DNA from: Gordonia sp. UBA5067
GTDB lineage: Bacteria; Actinomycetota; Actinomycetes; Mycobacteriales; Mycobacteriaceae
Direction: 5' to 3'
Length of the DNA stretch: 7,604 nucleotides
Assembly (NCBI RefSeq): GCF_002414845.1
Contig: NZ_DIAX01000023.1
Coordinates: 1 to 7,604, forward strand
In this document: piece after piece, positions 1 to 7,494 of the stretch
Position numbering within the stretch: position 1 is the first letter of the stretch
Layout: each line of letters starts with the position of its first letter
Program-made: the position numbers and the translations under genes
Notes under the pieces: model-generated
Told to the model about the DNA's origin: nothing
Databases searched by the model: none
Seen by the model: the letters and a program-made list of their open reading frames with translations, nothing else

Positions 1-24
1 CGGGATCTGCTGCCCACTCGGCGG

Positions 25-801
25 CTACTGGTCGAGCGTGGCGCCGCCGTCGACGCGCAGGTCGTGCAGGGTGATGTGCCGCGACGCGTCGGAGGCGAGG
101 AAGACCGCCGAGGCGGCGATGTCATCGGGCGAAGCGAGCCGGCCCAAGGGGATGCCCAGCCGGAACTGTTCGGCGGTGCCGGCGATCACCCCGGCCGCGC
201 TGTGCTCCGGCGGCACCGAGTCGGGCCACATGCCGCGCAGCATGGCCGTGTCGGTCGACCCGGGCGTGATGATGTTGCACCGCACCCCGCGGGCGGCCAA
301 CTCGAGTCCGGCGCTGCGGACGAGGCTGATCACGGCGGCCTTTGTCGCTCCGTAGGCGCCGAGGCCGATACGTGGGGTGGCGGCCGAATTCGACGACACC
401 ACCGTGATCGAACCGTCGTCGGCCACCACTCCGATGGCGGCGCGCAGCAGCGCCATCGTCCCAGTCAGGTTGACCGCCACCAGGCGATCCCACTCGGCGT
501 CGTCGATGATCCCGATCGGTCCCACGGCCAGGGCGGCGGCCGAATGGACGACGGTGGTCAGTGGACCGCCGAGTATGCCGGGTGCCGCCTGCACCAGGTC
601 GGCGACCGCGGTGCGGTCGATGAGGTCGACGACGGCGCTGGGTGAGTCGAGCGCGGCCGCGAAGTCGGCGACCGGCGGCTCGACATCGGTCAGCAACACC
701 TGGGCGCCGGCGGCGGCGAAGGCCCGCGCCACCGCGAATCCGATACCGCCCGCGGCGCCGGTGATGAGTGCGCGCTTGCCCGTGAGTGCCTGATCAGCCA
801 T
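25..801 (-). CDS. entA: 2,3-dihydro-2,3-dihydroxybenzoate dehydrogenase (EntA/DhbA), SDR family
   Basis: This 258-residue cytoplasmic short-chain dehydrogenase oxidises 2,3-dihydro-2,3-dihydroxybenzoate to DHB with NAD+, the last step of DHB synthesis. Seen: the Rossmann motif TGAAGGIG (residues 14-21), an Asp at the end of the second strand (D39) that favours NAD over NADP, N111, S137, and the YGATK catalytic Tyr150/Lys154 pair. Stretches specific to EntA rather than generic SDRs are TPRIGLGAYGATK, GVRCNIITPGSTDT, EQFRLGIPLGRLA and HITLHDLRVDGGATL. Its length is close to E. coli EntA (248). The ATG at 799-801 gives the expected N-terminus. It overlaps the end of entB by 8 nt, and its only Shine-Dalgarno candidate is a weak GAAAG 10 nt upstream, so translation is probably coupled to entB. 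It is the last gene of the minus-strand run in the window. No terminator is visible in the 24 bases after its TAG stop. Confidence 0.95.
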   Translation of the reverse strand: MADQALTGKRALITGAAGGIGFAVARAFAAAGAQVLLTDVEPPVADFAAALDSPSAVVDLIDRTAVADLVQAAPGILGGPLTTVVHSAAALAVGPIGIIDDAEWDRLVAVNLTGTMALLRAAIGVVADDGSITVVSSNSAATPRIGLGAYGATKAAVISLVRSAGLELAARGVRCNIITPGSTDTAMLRGMWPDSVPPEHSAAGVIAGTAEQFRLGIPLGRLASPDDIAASAVFLASDASRHITLHDLRVDGGATLDQ

Positions 802-1435
802 CGGATTTGAGCTTTCGCAGGGTTTCGTCGGCGGTCACCGCCACACCGCAGGTGTTGTTCACATAGTCGACGGCGCCGCCGTGGAAGGCCGGATTGAAGT
901 CGGCGACACCGTCGGTCACGAAGAATGCCTGGATGTCGTGCATGAAGGCGTCGGCCGCGGTCAGCAGGCAGCCGATGTGTGCGTAGATGCCGGTGATAAG
1001 GAGTTGGTCGCGGCCGCCGTGGGCCAGCAGGGACCGCAGGTCGGTGCGCGCGAATGCCGAGTAGCGCCACTTCATGACGGTGATGTCGCCGGGTCGGGCG
1101 GCCAGCGGCTCGATGATGGCGGCTTCGTCGGCGCTGCTGATGCCCGGCCCCCACCGGTCGGTCAGCAGGCCGCGCCGCGACGGGTGCTGGTGTGGTGGCT
1201 GCGCGGTGAGGATTACCGGCACCCCGGCCGCATCACAGGCATCACGCAGCGCGCCGATGGTGGGTACGACCGAGGCGAGCGGTTCGGATCCGGCCGCGTA
1301 GACGTCGACGAAGTAGTTCTGCATGTCGTGGATGAGTAAGGCGGCGCGTGACGGGTCGATCTCCCAGTCGAGCAGGGGCGTGCTTCTCGGTGCGATGTCA
1401 CCGAGAAGGTAGGGGCTAATCGGGGGAATGGGCAC
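794..1435 (-). CDS. entB: Isochorismatase (EntB N-terminal type) without an aryl carrier domain
   Basis: This 213-residue enzyme hydrolyses the enol-ether of isochorismate, giving 2,3-dihydro-2,3-dihydroxybenzoate and pyruvate. Seen: LLIHDMQNYFV with D37, WGPG near residues 95-98, VMKWRYSAF with K122, and ITGIYAHIGC (residues 147-156). All match the EntB/DhbB isochorismatase fold, in which the nucleophilic Cys of related cysteine hydrolases is replaced (here Gly in HIGC). The protein stops shortly after the DETLRK helix. E. coli EntB (about 285 residues) continues into an aryl carrier protein, and no LGG(x)S phosphopantetheine motif is present here. The frame is open much further upstream, but homology begins at MPIPPISPY, and the GTG at 1435 has a GGAAG Shine-Dalgarno 4 nt upstream. 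That makes it the best start. It lies 26 nt after the binding-protein gene and overlaps entA by 8 nt. Confidence 0.93.
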   Translation of the reverse strand: MPIPPISPYLLGDIAPRSTPLLDWEIDPSRAALLIHDMQNYFVDVYAAGSEPLASVVPTIGALRDACDAAGVPVILTAQPPHQHPSRRGLLTDRWGPGISSADEAAIIEPLAARPGDITVMKWRYSAFARTDLRSLLAHGGRDQLLITGIYAHIGCLLTAADAFMHDIQAFFVTDGVADFNPAFHGGAVDYVNNTCGVAVTADETLRKLKSDG

Positions 1436-1439
1436 GGGG

Positions 1440-1444
1440 CTTCC
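1440..1444 (-). promoter_or_regulatory. Shine-Dalgarno for entB
   Basis: Read on the minus strand, GGAAG lies 4 nt before the GTG at 1433-1435. It supports that start over the longer open frame, which would run back through the binding-protein gene. The spacing is short, so initiation may be modest. The motif sits within a perfect 10-bp palindrome, TCCGATCGGA (1442-1451), of no clear meaning. Confidence 0.5.
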
Positions 1445-1461
1445 GATCGGATGGATGGGTG

Positions 1462-2415
1462 CTAGTCGAATGCGGCGGTGATGTCGCGGAGGATCGCCTC
1501 GACGCCGAGTGGACCGGTTCCGCTGGTCCAGGGCGTGCCGTCGACGGGGAAGACATGCCCGGACCGGGTGGCGCGCAGCCCGCTGAAGCCGGGCTTCGCG
1601 CGGGCCACATCCAGTTCCTCGCGCGCCTGGCCGGTGCTGCCGAGGACGCCGAAGAAGATGTAGTCCGCATCGATTTGGTCGAGGTTTTCCATACTGACCT
1701 TCTGCCCGGCGCGGTTGGCGGAGTCGACCTGCTGCTGGGCCGGGGGCCGCTGCATGCCGACCCGGTTCAGCACCCAGGTCGACAGCGAATTGCCGCCGAC
1801 GATCGTCGGGCCCTCCGATGACCAGCGCACGACGCTGGCGGTCGGCGATTTGGGTCCAGGGGCGGTCGCCACCAGCCCGGCCGCGACGGCGATCTTGCCG
1901 TTGATCTCGGTCATGGCATGGCGATGCTGGTCGGGGCGGTTGAGGACGGCAGCCATGGCGGCGAAGTACGTCTCCCACCCGTGCGCGTACTTCGCGACGA
2001 AGACGGTGGGGGCGATTTTGGCGAGGTCGTCGATGCTGTTGCGGGAGCCGGTGGTGTCGTCGACCACGATGAGATCGGGCCGCAGTTTCAGGATCTGCCC
2101 CAGATTGGGCGATCGGGTAGACGCGACGATGGGGATCGATGTGGCGGTCGTCAGGTAGCCGGGGATCCCCAGCTGCCCCCGGCCGGCGGTGGAGCCGACC
2201 GGCGTGATCCCCAGGGCCAGGGCGGAGTCGAGGGCACCTTCGGCGAGGGTGACGACGCGCCTGGGGTTCGCGGGGATGGCGACCGTGCGGTGGTCGGCGT
2301 CCACATACGGCCGGCCGTCCACCGGTGGTGCAGGCCTTACGGTGTCGCATCCGGCGAGCCCGATGATGAGCAGGCCGCCGGTGAGGGCTGTGGTGATCCG
2401 GGCTGCCAGTCTCAC
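1462..2415 (-). CDS. Ferric-siderophore ABC transporter substrate-binding lipoprotein (FepB/FecB type)
   Basis: This 317-residue extracytoplasmic lipoprotein probably binds the ferric catecholate siderophore and hands it to an ABC importer that is not in the window. Seen: a positively charged N-terminus (MRLAAR), a hydrophobic segment and the lipobox L20-A21-G22-C23, giving a signal peptidase II signal with a lipidated Cys23. The mature part looks like a type III periplasmic-binding fold: [16 protein letters not shown] (about 42-57), [13 protein letters not shown] (108-120), [11 protein letters not shown] (130-140), [14 protein letters not shown] (242-255) and a C-terminal HVFPVD-ILRDI stretch. 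The GTG start (2413-2415) overlaps the NRPS stop as GTGA and has a strong AGGGAGGGGA Shine-Dalgarno 5-6 nt upstream, inside the NRPS coding end. Its place between siderophore synthesis genes points to uptake of the cluster's own product. The exact ligand is inferred from context. Confidence 0.9.
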   Translation of the reverse strand: MRLAARITTALTGGLLIIGLAGCDTVRPAPPVDGRPYVDADHRTVAIPANPRRVVTLAEGALDSALALGITPVGSTAGRGQLGIPGYLTTATSIPIVASTRSPNLGQILKLRPDLIVVDDTTGSRNSIDDLAKIAPTVFVAKYAHGWETYFAAMAAVLNRPDQHRHAMTEINGKIAVAAGLVATAPGPKSPTASVVRWSSEGPTIVGGNSLSTWVLNRVGMQRPPAQQQVDSANRAGQKVSMENLDQIDADYIFFGVLGSTGQAREELDVARAKPGFSGLRATRSGHVFPVDGTPWTSGTGPLGVEAILRDITAAFD

Positions 2416-5400
2416 TGCTGTCCCCTCCCTTCGCTGGGTGTCGTGAGTTCGTCAAGTGTCGTGAGGTCATCGATCAGCAGGTGCGCCCACCAGACGATGT
2501 CGTGACCGCCGTTGAATGGGCGCAGCGCGACCGGCCACCCCGCCGTCGCCAGTTCACCGGCCAATTCGGTCACCGGGTCGACGAGCAGGCTTTCATTGCG
2601 GCCCACCGCCAGCCGGACCGGCCGTGGCGGTGCGGACCGCAGTTCGTCGGCGAGCCAGCTCCGCACATCCGACCGTTGGGCCGGGCGCGTGGTCGTGCCG
2701 GGCGTCCACCACATCGATGGAGAGTACGCGAGGACCGCGTCGACGGCGTGTGGAAACCAGCGCACCGCTGCCAGGGCGGACGCTGCACCGAGGCTCTGGC
2801 CAGCCCAGATCGTGGTTGTCGTGGTGTGGCCTAGATGCTGGCGCGCGGTGGTGAGAACATCGCCGGCGACGGCGGCGAGGAAGTCGCGGTTGGGGCCGAG
2901 CAGGCGCATGCGGGCGGCCGGCAGGCGGGGCGCATCGATGCCCAGGACGGCGATCGGGTCGTCGGTGGCGCCGACGGTATCGGCGAGGATGGCCGGCAGG
3001 CCGCACTCGTCGAACCACGTGTGTGCGTCGAACAGCACGACGAGGCGAATCGGTCCGTCGCCGGCGCCGACCGGCGCGGTCAGCCGCCATCGGACACCCC
3101 ATCCGCCATCACCGACATCGCCCTCGGCGATCGGGGCCGGTGAGTCCGTGCGGGGCCAGCGAGCCGGATCGGGCGCCCCGGCCGTGCGCAGGACCGACCC
3201 GAACGGCGAGCCGGCGCTCGGGTTCGCCGGGTCGACCACCGATCGTTGGGCGACGGCGCGCGAATACGCGATCCCGCCGTCGCTCAGGTGCGGGTCGTCG
3301 GCAGGGTAGGCGTAGAAGCGGTAGGAGCTCATTGTGGCGCGCGGCACGGTGAGTTCGGTGAACCACAAGTCCGTGCCGCCCCACGGGCGCAACTGGCCGC
3401 GCGCCTGGTGTGGACCGTCGGTCAGCCGGTTCGCCCAGAGGTAGACGCCGGCACTGCCGGGCGGTGCGCGGAAGGCGAGCAGGACGCGCTGGGAGGCCGG
3501 ATCGCCGGGAATGTCGGTGACCAGGGGGGTGCCGTGGGCGGCGAGGGCGGCGAGGACCGTGTCGGCATCGGCGCCCGGCCCGGCCAGGATCCGTGCGCGC
3601 AGCGCCTCGGTCCCCGTCCGGGATTCACTCGTCGGCGGTTGCCCCACGACGTCGGCGACGGCGGCCAGCGAGTCTGGGGCGACCATGCCCGGATGATCCA
3701 CCGGGAGGCTCGCATAGTGCACGGCGCCGGTGGTGTGTGGTTCCCAGGCGGGGGGCGGCAGGAAGTCCTCGGCGGTCGCGGCGGCGGCGAAGTGCCAGAG
3801 GTCGCCATCGACCACGCCGGTGCGGTGCGAGCGCATGAGGGCGGCGAAGTGACTGACGACGGCGGTGATGCGGTGGACCTGCTCACGGGTGAGGCTGCCC
3901 AGCGCGGCGTGCTGGTCGCGCAGTGCGGCGAGCACCTCGTCGTCGGAGTCGAGCGCCAGGTCCGAGTCGGCGCCCGCCATGGTCAGCAGGGCCCGGCGCA
4001 GTTCGGCGGGGGTGGCGGCTGGCTGGCCGGCCCAGCATTCGCTGGGGTAGGCATCCAGGAGGACGACCTGTTCGACGACGCGCCCGCGCGCCGCGGCCTG
4101 GACGGCGATCTCGTGGGCGATGACTCCGCCCACCGACCAGCCGAGTAGGCGTATCGGTCCGGTCGGCGCCACCGCGTCAATGGTGTCGAGGTAGTCGTGG
4201 GCGACGTCGGTCAGCGACTCGGGCAGGTCGGGACCGGCGGCTTGCAGGGCGTACAACCCGATGCCGCGAGGGAGGACGGGGAGCAGTCCGGCGTAGCACC
4301 AGCCCAGCCCGCCCGCCGGGTGGATGGCGAAGACCGGGGCCCGGTGACCGTCCACGGTGGCGGGCCGCAGGGTGAGCAGCCGGCCGAACGGGTCGGTCGA
4401 CGCGTTGCCGGCGATGCGCTGCGCGAGGGCACCGACTGACGGGGCGGCGAACAGGTCGGCCACGGCAACCGGCGTGCCGAGGATGCCGCTGCACCGGGCG
4501 GCGAGGGCCGAGGCCGACAGTGACGTCCCGCCGAGATCGAAGAAGCTGTCGGTGACCGACACCTCGTCTCGTCCGAGCGCCGCGGCGAACAGCGGTTCGA
4601 TGGCCATCTCGGTCGGCGACCGAGGCGCGGTCACGGTGTCCGCCCCGAGATGCGGGTCCGGCAGTCGTGTGCGGTCCAGTTTGCCGTTGCGCGTCGTGGG
4701 AATCGCCTCGACTACGTCGACGAGGTCGGGAACCATGTATGCGGGCAATTGTCGCGCGAGGCGGGCGCGCAGGGCGAATCGGTCGAGGTCGGTGTGCGGA
4801 TCGGCGACGACATAGCCGGCAATGATCGTCGACGATCCGGTGCCGGTCGACAGGTCGCGGGTCACCACGACAGCCTGCTGCACGCCGGGCTGGTCCGCGA
4901 GCGCCGCCCGGATCTCGCCCAACTCGATGCGCCGGCCGCGGACCTTCACCTGGTCGTCGACCCGACCGACGTAGCTCAACTGTCCGTCGGCGTCGCGGCG
5001 TGCCAAGTCCCCGGTCGCATACATGCGCCCGCCGTCGACGACGGGATTGGCGACGAATCGCGTCGCCGTCAGGCCCGGCCGCATCAGGTAGCACCGAGCC
5101 AGTTGGATTCCCGCCAGATAGAGCTCCCCGACGGCACCCGGTGGCTGCGGGCGCAGCGCCTGATCCAGCACGTACGCGGCGGTATTGGCGATCGGGGAGC
5201 CGATGGGTACCTCGGTGCCGCACCACTGCGGCCCCGGCGCCCAGTGGGTCACATCGACGGTCGCCTCAGTCGGGCCGTAGAGGTTGGTGATTTGGGTGGT
5301 GGGGAGCAGCGTGCGGCCCTGGCGCAGCACGTCCGGCGGCAGTGCCTCGCCCGAGCAGACCACCAGCCGCAGGGCGGCGAGGTCGGTCGACGACGGCGCG

Positions 5401-7442
5401 GCGGTCAGGAAGGCGGCGAATGCGGATGGGACGAAATGGCACACGGTGATCCCCTGGGCAGCGAACTCCGCGGCCACCGCAGTGCTGTCGCGTTCGACTC
5501 CGGGGGTGGCCAGAACGAGGGTGGCGCCGCGGATCAGTGGCCAGAAGAATTCCCACACCGAGACGTCGAAGGCGTACGGCGTCTTCTGTGCGACCCGGTC
5601 GTCGGGCGTGAGACCGAAGGCGTCGTCCATCCACCGCAGCCGGTTGACGATGCTGCGGTGTTCGATGACGACTCCTTTTGGCCGCCCGGTCGAACCCGAG
5701 GTAAAGATGATGTACGCGGCGTCTCGGCTGGTCGGCGCCGACTGGGAGGCAGGGGACGCGTCGAGCGGGGTCACCGCCAGCCCGAGCCCGCTGCGCTGCC
5801 AGTCGGGCCGCGGGCCGGGCGGGGTCAGCATCACGCGGGCGTGCGCGTCGGCGAGCATGGCGTCGATGCGGGCCGACGGGAGTTCGGGGTCGATCGGCAG
5901 ATAGGCGGCGCCGCAGTGGAGGGTGGCCAGGAGTGCGGCCACCATCTCCGGTGACCGCGCCATGCGCAGCGCGACCACGCTGCCGCGACCCACGCCGTAT
6001 CCGCGCAACGTGTCGGCGAGGTCTTCGACGATCAGTCGCAGTTCGGCGTAGCGCAGCGATTGGTGGCCCCACACCAGTGCGGTGCGCGCGCGGTGCTCGC
6101 CGGCGGCCGCGGTGAGAAGATCCGCCAGGGTCGCCGATTCTGCTTCGGCGACCAGTGTCGGCTCCCCGGTCTGGTTGCGCTCGACGACTTCCCGGCGTGC
6201 CTCGGCGGGCAGCGCGACGGGCAACGAGCCGACGGGGGTGGTGCCGTCGGCCTCGCTGATCCGCTTGAGTAGCGCGCAGAGGCGGTCGCCGTGGGCGCGC
6301 GCCTCACCGGCGCGGTAGCGGGCCGGGTTTGCCTCGACTTCGACGACGAATCCGCCGTCCGGTTGCGGCGAGCCGGTCAGGGTCAGGTCATCGACCGGGC
6401 CCATCGCGATGTTCACGACCGTCCCGGTGGCCGCGCCGAAGCGGAGTTGGGGCGTGAAGAATTTGACGTTGGCACCGGGACCACAGAGGGGGCTGTCGAT
6501 GCCGACGCGGCCGAGGTCGCGGCGCAGCCGGTCGGCGCGATAGCCGGCGTGCGGACGTACCGCGCGTAACTGCGCGGCGACGTCGCCGACGAGGTCGTTG
6601 ATGGTCATCGTCGGCGAAACCGAAAGGCGCAACGGCAGGACGTTGACGGTCGGCTCCATCGTCACGGGTGCGCCGAGCGGCCGATTGGCCCAGGGAACGC
6701 CCAGGGTCACGGTTGGCTCGCCGGTCCAGTTGCTGAGGTAGAGCGCCAGCGCGGCCATCAACGACTCGGCCCAGCCGCGATCAGTGGCCGACGGACGCGG
6801 CCCGAGCGGATGGGTGGTGCGGTGGGCGCGCTCGCGGGCGAGGGTGGGCCCGGTCTGTGCCAGTGTCGGCGGGCGGCCCGGGTCGACGTAGTCCGCCCAG
6901 AACGCGGCATCGCCGGCATCGGATTCGGCGGTCGCGATCTCTGGTCGTGCGAACGGCGCCGCCGGTGGCTGCGCACCGGCCAGGTCGGCGGTATAGCTGT
7001 CGGCGACCCAGCGCAACAGCCGGGCGAACGAGTAGCCGTCGACGGCGATGTGGTGGATACGGGAGATCCACACGTGGTGATCGTCGGCGACCCCGACGAT
7101 GTGCTGGCCGGACAATTGCTCGCCGGCGATCTCGTCGGAGATCGGCGCCGTGATCATCGCGCGGGCGACGATGTCGGCGAGGGTGCCGTCATCGGGGCGG
7201 TGCTGGACGACCGGGTGCTCGCGTGCGTCCCGATGGGCGCGCGGCCGGTCGCCGTCGGTGGCATATCGGCTGTTGAGCGCCGGAAGCCGACCGAGGCAGT
7301 CGGCGAGGACGGTTGCGAATCGGTGTGGATCGAAGTCGCCGACGATGTGGATCTGCTCGGCGCACTGGTAGACCGGGGCGTCGGTGACCTGCTGCTGGGC
7401 GAACCACACGGCGAGTTGCGCGGTGGTGAGTTCCTCGGGCAA
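2412..7442 (-). CDS. entF: Siderophore NRPS of EntF type fused to a Fes-like esterase (C-A-T-TE-Fes)
   Basis: This 1676-residue cytoplasmic synthetase is predicted to condense DHB with serine and release the oligomer. Condensation domain, about 5-425: HHIAVDG at 130-136 with intact catalytic His131. Adenylation domain, about 435-930: [10 protein letters not shown] (581-590), NLYGPTEA (720-727), YATGDLARR (808-816) and the catalytic Lys921 in NGKLDR. My reading of the specificity pocket is D626, V627, W630, H669, V695, S697, L721, V729, D730, K921. This differs from the E. coli EntF serine code only at the fifth position (V for F). Carrier domain, about 940-1012: [10 protein letters not shown], phosphopantetheine site Ser974. 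Thioesterase, about 1020-1265: GWSVGG with Ser1103, and likely Asp1130 and His1250. A short linker (about 1266-1275) then leads into a complete Fes-like esterase, about 1275-1668. E. coli EntF ends after the thioesterase, so this chain is roughly 390 residues longer. There is no epimerase or methyltransferase domain. The frame opens only after a TAA at 7476-7478. The TTG at 7440-7442 is the only standard start codon before the conserved N-terminus ([12 protein letters not shown]) and has GGAAG 9 nt upstream. It is first in the operon. Confidence 0.93.
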   Translation of the reverse strand: MPEELTTAQLAVWFAQQQVTDAPVYQCAEQIHIVGDFDPHRFATVLADCLGRLPALNSRYATDGDRPRAHRDAREHPVVQHRPDDGTLADIVARAMITAPISDEIAGEQLSGQHIVGVADDHHVWISRIHHIAVDGYSFARLLRWVADSYTADLAGAQPPAAPFARPEIATAESDAGDAAFWADYVDPGRPPTLAQTGPTLARERAHRTTHPLGPRPSATDRGWAESLMAALALYLSNWTGEPTVTLGVPWANRPLGAPVTMEPTVNVLPLRLSVSPTMTINDLVGDVAAQLRAVRPHAGYRADRLRRDLGRVGIDSPLCGPGANVKFFTPQLRFGAATGTVVNIAMGPVDDLTLTGSPQPDGGFVVEVEANPARYRAGEARAHGDRLCALLKRISEADGTTPVGSLPVALPAEARREVVERNQTGEPTLVAEAESATLADLLTAAAGEHRARTALVWGHQSLRYAELRLIVEDLADTLRGYGVGRGSVVALRMARSPEMVAALLATLHCGAAYLPIDPELPSARIDAMLADAHARVMLTPPGPRPDWQRSGLGLAVTPLDASPASQSAPTSRDAAYIIFTSGSTGRPKGVVIEHRSIVNRLRWMDDAFGLTPDDRVAQKTPYAFDVSVWEFFWPLIRGATLVLATPGVERDSTAVAAEFAAQGITVCHFVPSAFAAFLTAAPSSTDLAALRLVVCSGEALPPDVLRQGRTLLPTTQITNLYGPTEATVDVTHWAPGPQWCGTEVPIGSPIANTAAYVLDQALRPQPPGAVGELYLAGIQLARCYLMRPGLTATRFVANPVVDGGRMYATGDLARRDADGQLSYVGRVDDQVKVRGRRIELGEIRAALADQPGVQQAVVVTRDLSTGTGSSTIIAGYVVADPHTDLDRFALRARLARQLPAYMVPDLVDVVEAIPTTRNGKLDRTRLPDPHLGADTVTAPRSPTEMAIEPLFAAALGRDEVSVTDSFFDLGGTSLSASALAARCSGILGTPVAVADLFAAPSVGALAQRIAGNASTDPFGRLLTLRPATVDGHRAPVFAIHPAGGLGWCYAGLLPVLPRGIGLYALQAAGPDLPESLTDVAHDYLDTIDAVAPTGPIRLLGWSVGGVIAHEIAVQAAARGRVVEQVVLLDAYPSECWAGQPAATPAELRRALLTMAGADSDLALDSDDEVLAALRDQHAALGSLTREQVHRITAVVSHFAALMRSHRTGVVDGDLWHFAAAATAEDFLPPPAWEPHTTGAVHYASLPVDHPGMVAPDSLAAVADVVGQPPTSESRTGTEALRARILAGPGADADTVLAALAAHGTPLVTDIPGDPASQRVLLAFRAPPGSAGVYLWANRLTDGPHQARGQLRPWGGTDLWFTELTVPRATMSSYRFYAYPADDPHLSDGGIAYSRAVAQRSVVDPANPSAGSPFGSVLRTAGAPDPARWPRTDSPAPIAEGDVGDGGWGVRWRLTAPVGAGDGPIRLVVLFDAHTWFDECGLPAILADTVGATDDPIAVLGIDAPRLPAARMRLLGPNRDFLAAVAGDVLTTARQHLGHTTTTTIWAGQSLGAASALAAVRWFPHAVDAVLAYSPSMWWTPGTTTRPAQRSDVRSWLADELRSAPPRPVRLAVGRNESLLVDPVTELAGELATAGWPVALRPFNGGHDIVWWAHLLIDDLTTLDELTTPSEGRGQQ
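2421..2430 (-). promoter_or_regulatory. Strong Shine-Dalgarno for the binding-protein gene
   Basis: On the minus strand AGGGAGGGGA lies 5 nt before the GTG start at 2415, inside the last codons of the NRPS. Together with the GTGA stop/start overlap, it fixes the start. It also suggests re-initiation by ribosomes finishing the long NRPS frame, plus independent loading for higher output of the lipoprotein. Confidence 0.7.
2439..3620 (-). other. Fused enterochelin (ferric siderophore) esterase domain of the NRPS
   Basis: This is a domain of the NRPS, residues about 1275-1668, and not a separate gene. The first part (about 1275-1430) resembles the N-terminal beta-rich domain of Fes: [29 protein letters not shown] and the DPANP motif (1404-1408). 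The second part is an alpha/beta-hydrolase: VVLFDAHTW (1468-1476), [14 protein letters not shown] (1517-1530), [11 protein letters not shown] with nucleophile Ser1550, LAYSPSMWW (1571-1579) and GGHDIVWW with catalytic His1647. Fes enzymes hydrolyse the ester bonds of (ferric) enterobactin in the cytosol, releasing iron and DHB-serine units. The related IroE linearises the trilactone. Which of these applies here is inference. No start codon and Shine-Dalgarno pair is evident at the junction, and the frame is continuous with the thioesterase. Confidence 0.88.
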
Positions 7443-7487
7443 GGGCAGGTACTTCCGGCTGGGTGTGGCTTTTGTTTAGGATAGCCT
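7443..7487. promoter_or_regulatory. Divergent promoter region between the NRPS operon and entE
   Basis: This 45-bp gap separates the two divergent starts and must carry, or overlap, promoters for both directions. Tentative -10 hexamers are TAGGAT (7477-7482) for the plus strand and TATCCT (complement of 7478-7483) for the minus strand. Both lie inside the iron box. No convincing -35 element is visible. If the plus-strand hexamer is correct, transcription of entE would start at or next to its ATG, giving a leaderless message. Alternatively, AGGA (7478-7481), 6 nt before the ATG, would serve as a Shine-Dalgarno for a longer transcript. The sequence cannot decide between these. Confidence 0.4.
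7452..7456 (-). promoter_or_regulatory. Shine-Dalgarno for the NRPS TTG start
   Basis: On the minus strand GGAAG lies 9 nt upstream of the TTG at 7440-7442. No ATG or GTG exists in frame between the upstream TAA (7476-7478) and the conserved start of the condensation domain, so this weak site is the main support for TTG initiation. Confidence 0.45.
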
Positions 7488-7494
7488 ATGCTCT
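7476..7494. promoter_or_regulatory. IdeR/DtxR-type iron box (operator)
   Basis: The 19-mer TTAGGATAGCCTATGCTCT matches the iron-box consensus TTAGGTTAGSCTAACCTAA (S is C or G) at 14 of 19 positions. Read on the minus strand, the core TAGGCTATCCTAA matches at 12 of 13. The inner TAGGATAGCCTA (7477-7488) is an imperfect palindrome, 10 of 12 symmetric. In actinobacteria the Fe(II)-bound IdeR/DtxR repressor binds such boxes and shuts off siderophore genes when iron is plentiful. Placed here, one operator could control both the NRPS-lipoprotein-entB-entA operon and entE. Matches were counted by eye, and binding is inferred. Confidence 0.75.

Noticed and set aside
1..24. Possible terminator or start of another gene after entA.
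   Set aside because: Only 24 bases are available. There is no inverted repeat with a T-run and no start codon with a clear Shine-Dalgarno, so nothing can be called.
1442..1451. Perfect 10-bp palindrome TCCGATCGGA between the binding-protein gene and entB.
   Set aside because: It has no loop, so it cannot form a terminator hairpin. It is short enough to occur by chance in GC-rich DNA and overlaps the entB Shine-Dalgarno.
1436..2470. The entB frame stays open upstream as far as 2470, which would give a protein of about 558 residues.
   Set aside because: The upstream translation is Arg/Pro/His-rich and matches nothing. It lies over the well-supported binding-protein gene in another frame. Isochorismatase homology begins at the GTG at 1435.
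1918..2505. Plus-strand open frame (195 codons) opposite the binding-protein gene.
   Set aside because: Its composition is low-complexity Gly/Asp/Arg, it has no family features, and it is fully explained as a shadow of the minus-strand gene.
2812..2824. Run of five Thr codons just before the esterase nucleophile strand.
   Set aside because: A short low-complexity stretch in a surface-to-strand transition. It has mixed codons and no sign of a slippage repeat.
3600..3660. Possibility that the NRPS-esterase fusion is an assembly artefact joining two genes.
   Set aside because: The frame is continuous, base composition does not change, and the linker is a plausible Ser/Thr/Pro-rich stretch. The esterase end overlaps the next operon gene by GTGA, as expected for a genuine operon. 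It still deserves a read-level check.
4650..5954. Long plus-strand open frame (434 codons) antisense to the adenylation domain.
   Set aside because: A typical high-GC antisense shadow: it mirrors the codon structure of the NRPS, has no recognisable domain, and its residue make-up is biased to Gly/Arg/Asp/His.
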